Below, in pieces: positions 5,790 to 6,393 of a stretch of 6,393 bases of DNA. The position numbers and the translations under genes are program-made. This DNA is from an uncultured Verrucomicrobiota bacterium (GTDB lineage Bacteria; Verrucomicrobiota; Verrucomicrobiae; Verrucomicrobiales; DEV007): positions 1 through 6,393 of the forward strand of contig CACJBM010000084.1 in assembly GCA_902591645.1 (NCBI GenBank), in the 5' to 3' direction. Every line of letters begins with the position of its first letter. The first letter of the stretch is position 1. A model generated the notes under the pieces. It was not told the origin of the DNA. It worked only from the letters and a program-made list of their open reading frames with translations, and made no database searches.

Positions 5790-6393
5790 TTATTCTGGGC
5801 GACCATTAAGGGATGGTTTTTTTCCGTCGATTAAAAGTTTTGCTTGCCGCGCATAACGCTTTCCCAAAAGGGAGTAACCTTCTTTTGTGTAATGTAGATC
5901 ATCATGGGGCTTGCCGTTTTTTCCTATTTTGTTATTCAGGTCATCACAGTCAACCCAGGCGCCTAAGGGATCACCTTCAGAGACAGCGACTTGAGATTTT
6001 CTTACGGCAGTCCAAGACTGATGGGATTCTTTCAGGTGATCTGATAATCGACCGATAACAAAGTACATGTTTGGTTGTTTTAAATCCCTACGAAGATTGC
6101 TGATCAGTTGTTTCATGGCATCGCTATAGGCGGCGCTCAGATTTTCTTTTGCGTCTCGTTCTCCCTGCATCCAGCAGAATGTGACTGAGGCAATTTTTGG
6201 ATGTTTTTCAATTACCTTTGCATATTGATCTAGGATTGGTTGATAGAAAACAGTTGATTCAATCCTTGGGCTTAGTTTGTGTTTTTCTGCGATTGAATTC
6301 CATTCCTTCACCCAAAGCCTTATTGGTCGGCCGCCTTTCGCAATTTTAATATATCCAACTTCATTTCCGCTAAATAATTTTCCAGCATTCATC
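5790..6393 (-). CDS. SGNH hydrolase, sialate O-acetylesterase-like (PF03629/CE6 type), 5' end outside window
   Basis: Carbohydrate esterases of this group remove O-acetyl groups from sugars such as sialic acid or xylan through a Ser/Asp/His active site. About 200 C-terminal residues are visible. VGYIKIAKGGRPIRLW (12-27) matches the strand-and-GG-x-x-I-x-x-W block that follows the nucleophile region. FCWMQGERDA (72-81) is the family-typical W-x-QGE-x-D motif, followed by a Y-x-x-x-M-x-x-L-I-x-x-L-R-x-D helix. HDDLHYTKEGY (163-173) carries the Asp-x-x-His pair (D164, H167). The nucleophile block (usually GQSN) should lie upstream, beyond base 6393. The methionine at 6392-6390 is therefore probably internal and the gene is cut by the window edge. 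The missing N-terminus prevents judging secretion. The gene precedes the M19 gene by 14 nt on the same strand and is probably co-transcribed. The sugar substrate is unknown, and it could equally act on another acyl ester. Confidence 0.85.
   Translation of the reverse strand, partial: MNAGKLFSGNEVGYIKIAKGGRPIRLWVKEWNSIAEKHKLSPRIESTVFYQPILDQYAKVIEKHPKIASVTFCWMQGERDAKENLSAAYSDAMKQLISNLRRDLKQPNMYFVIGRLSDHLKESHQSWTAVRKSQVAVSEGDPLGAWVDCDDLNNKIGKNGKPHDDLHYTKEGYSLLGKRYARQAKLLIDGKKPSLNGRPE

Noticed and set aside
5587..6058. Plus-strand open frames opposite the M19 and SGNH genes
   Set aside because: Both lie antisense to conserved catalytic regions and appear to be chance frames.

Overview
The window looks like a bacterial chromosome segment of moderate GC (low forties percent by eye, not computed). 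It is densely coded, with two gene groups pointing toward each other. There are no RNA genes, insertion sequences, CRISPR arrays or phage genes that I can support. The lineage cannot be fixed from the sequence. The TypA C-terminus, the large PanF-type sodium symporter and the sialate-O-acetylesterase-like SGNH protein together would fit a PVC-group bacterium (Verrucomicrobiota or Planctomycetota), but this is a guess from family impressions.

Left part, plus strand (1-1496): the C-terminal 339 codons of the ribosome-associated GTPase TypA/BipA, entering from outside the window. Ten bases later comes a complete RidA/YjgF-family enamine/imine deaminase gene that keeps the family's catalytic arginine. 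These two genes are probably co-transcribed.

Right part, minus strand (6393 down to 1512): a tightly packed operon whose promoter lies beyond the right edge. In transcription order it holds a 5'-truncated SGNH/sialate O-acetylesterase-like hydrolase, a cytoplasmic M19 (renal-dipeptidase-like) metallopeptidase, a DUF997/YhdT-like two-helix membrane protein, a PanF-like sodium:solute symporter with an unusual ~100-residue lysine-rich loop, and a PLP enzyme of the D-threonine aldolase / metal-dependent D-serine dehydratase family. Junctions are 14 nt, ATGA overlap, ATGA overlap, and TAG directly followed by ATG. The last four genes therefore look translationally coupled or nearly so.

Functional reading (inference): the symporter and its small partner import a carboxylate, amino acid or small peptide. 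The signal-less M19 dipeptidase cleaves a dipeptide or acyl-amino acid in the cytoplasm, and the PLP enzyme breaks down the released D-amino acid. If that enzyme is a D-serine dehydratase, its first product is 2-aminoacrylate, the classic RidA substrate, which would give the convergent ridA gene a metabolic link to the operon. Each family is known. The particular combination and the symporter insertion are the parts worth following up. I found no clear evidence of a wholly new defence or mobile system here.
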